Below, piece by piece: positions 4,249-5,701 of a stretch of 5,701 bases of DNA; positions within the stretch are counted from its first letter, which is position 1; each line of letters begins with the position of its first letter. Origin of the DNA: Alphaproteobacteria bacterium (GTDB taxonomy: Bacteria; Pseudomonadota; Alphaproteobacteria; RF32; CAG-977); contig JAFVEJ010000260.1 of the NCBI GenBank assembly GCA_017476085.1, forward strand, positions 1 through 5,701, written 5' to 3'. Under the pieces are notes generated by a model. It had not been told where the DNA came from and did not search any database. It was given only the letters and a program-made list of their open reading frames with translations. Position numbers and translations under genes: made by a program.

Positions 4249-5701
4249 TCAAGCGTCCAGCTTTTTCTTCACCAGTTCGTTCAGCATCGCCGGATTGGCT
4301 TTGCCCTGCGAAGCGCGCATCGTCTGACCGACGAACCAGCCCAACAGTTTTTCCTTGCCGCCTTTGTATTCGGCGACTTTGTCGGGGTTGGCGGCGATCA
4401 CGTCATCGACCATTTTTTCGATCGCGGACGTATCCGTTACCTGCTACAGGCCTTTTTCCTCGACGATCTGATCGGGGGATTTGCCTTCCTCGACCATAAA
4501 GGCGAAGACGTCTTTCGCGATACGGGAAGAAATCGTCCCGTCGTTGATCAGGTCAACCATACGGCCGAGGTTTTCCGGCTTCACGGGGCTTTCGTTGATC
4601 GACTTACCGAGTTTGTTCAGGACGGCAAACAGGTCGCCCATAATGTAGTTTGCGACTTTCTTCGCATCGTGGCCTTTCGCCGCGGCTTCAAAGTAAGCGG
4701 CGATATCCTTTTCGGCGACCAGCTGTCCCGCGTCATAAGCGGGCAGACCGTATTCTTCAATAAAGCGTTTCTTCTTCGCGTCCGGCAGTTCCGGCATTTC
4801 GCCTTTCAGCCGTTCGATCATCGCATCGTCCAGCACCAGAGGAATCAGGTCGGGATCGTAGAAATAACGGTAGTCGACCGCCGTTTCTTTCGAACGCATC
4901 GAACGGGTTTCGCCCTTGACGGAATCGAACTTGCGCGTTTCCTGAACGACGCGGCCGCCGCTTTCCAACACTTCAACCTGACGCATCGCTTCGTATTCGA
5001 TCGCCTGCATCACGAAACGGATGGAGTTCACGTTTTTGATTTCGGCGCGCGTGCCGTAAGGTTCCCCCGGACGACGGACGGAAACGTTCGCGTCGCAACG
5101 CATCGAACCTTCGTCCATATTGCCGTCGCAGGAACCGATATAGCGGACGATGGAGCGCAGTTTACGCAAATAAGCGCCCGCTTCTTCCGGAGAACGGATA
5201 TCCGGACGGGACACGATTTCCATCAACGCCACGCCCGCACGGTTCAGGTCGACGAAAGACTTGCTGGGGTGCTGATCGTGCATCAGCTTGCCCGCGTCCT
5301 GTTCCAAGTGCAAACGTTCGATACCGATTCGGCGTGTTTCGCCGTTTTCCAGATCGACGTCGATATAGCCGTCGGAAATGATCGGGTGGTCGGACTGCGA
5401 GATCTGATACCCGTTCGGCAGGTCGGCGTAATAATAGTTCTTGCGGGCGAAAATCGACTTTTTATTGATCGTCGCGTTCAGCCCGAAGCCCGTGCCCACC
5501 GCCTGTTCGACGCATTCGTGATTGATGACCGGCAACATTCCCGGAAAGCCTGCGTCAACAAAGCTGACCTGCGTGTTGGCTTCCGCGCCGAAAGCCGTCG
5601 CCGCGCCGGAAAAGAGTTTCGCTTTGGAAATGACTTCGCAGTGGACTTCCAGCCCGACCACAATTTCCCAATCGCCTGTTTCTCCTTTGATAATATAAGA
5701 C
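4249..5701 (-). CDS. gatB: GatB, Asp/Glu-tRNA amidotransferase subunit B, 5' partial and interrupted by an in-frame UAG
   Basis: GatB is the kinase and tRNA-binding subunit of the cytoplasmic GatCAB complex. GatCAB converts Glu-tRNA(Gln) and/or Asp-tRNA(Asn) to Gln-tRNA and Asn-tRNA. The first visible residues, [20 protein letters not shown], match the usual GatB N-terminus. The base before them is G, so the ATG is probably two bases beyond the right edge. The catalytic cradle is well preserved: [46 protein letters not shown] and [10 protein letters not shown]. After EEKGL a UAG (4444-4446) interrupts the frame. The next 64 codons in the same frame, [20 protein letters not shown] through GWFVGQ and [12 protein letters not shown] to KKKLDA, are the GatB/YqeY tail domain, ending at UGA 4249-4251. 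Total length of about 483 codons is normal for GatB. Termination at UAG would remove the tRNA-binding tail. A standard-code call would end at 4444. An annotator could equally label this a pseudogene. Confidence 0.92.
4444..4446 (-). other. gatB: In-frame amber codon within gatB
   Basis: The minus strand reads GGC CTG TAG CAG GTA ACG. GatB sequences usually have a lysine, arginine or similar residue between GL and QVTD, so one substitution (for example AAG or CAG to TAG) explains it. Codon phase is unchanged across the stop (195 bases to the normal UGA stop), and no other lesion is seen in the tail. Confidence 0.9.

Noticed and set aside
3930..4499. 189-residue plus-strand frame opposite the 97-aa gene and gatB tail
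   Set aside because: Low-complexity Arg/Pro-rich shadow of real genes on the other strand. The conserved GatB tail proves the minus frame.
1..5701. CRISPR array, riboswitch, toxin-antitoxin pair or insertion sequence
   Set aside because: I saw no regularly spaced repeats, no recognisable riboswitch core, no transposase and no paired small genes with known toxin motifs.

Overview
The window most likely comes from an alphaproteobacterium of moderate G+C. The best phylogenetic marker is GatB on the right, whose wording ([29 protein letters not shown]) looks alphaproteobacterial. The tRNA-Ser carries an encoded CCA. Lineage below class level cannot be read from this sequence.

Left third (1-2831): probably one end of an integrated mobile element. 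A RecQ-family helicase enters from the left edge (3-863, +). It stops before the zinc-binding cysteines of normal RecQ, and its stop codon overlaps by 4 bp the stop of a convergent 609-residue tyrosine recombinase (860-2689, -). The recombinase lies just downstream of the 3' end of tRNA-Ser(GCU) (2832-2921, -). This is the usual layout of an element integrated into a tRNA gene, with its body extending leftwards out of the window. Between tRNA and integrase are a strong intrinsic terminator, a 9-bp direct repeat over a candidate integrase promoter, and a good ribosome binding site that fixes the integrase start.

Middle (2922-3938): an A+T-rich stretch with a tRNA promoter, one small orphan protein (66 aa), and a tandem duplication. 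The duplication contains two paralogous small two-helix membrane proteins and a 42-bp non-coding element repeated beside each. The upstream paralogue has lost one base and with it its acidic tail.

Right (3939-5701): chromosomal core. gatB runs off the right edge, and its start codon probably lies two bases outside. It is followed after 16 bp by a 97-aa orphan protein, probably in one operon. gatB is broken by an in-frame UAG at 4444-4446. The 64 codons after it still encode a well-preserved GatB tail domain and end at a normal UGA. This is a very recent nonsense mutation, a sequencing error, or a UAG that is read through.

Apart from the candidate integrated element, nothing here forms a recognisable multi-gene system. 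The strongest points for follow-up are the amber codon in gatB, the zinc-less RecQ-like helicase locked end-to-end with an integrase, and the decaying tandem pair of membrane micro-proteins.
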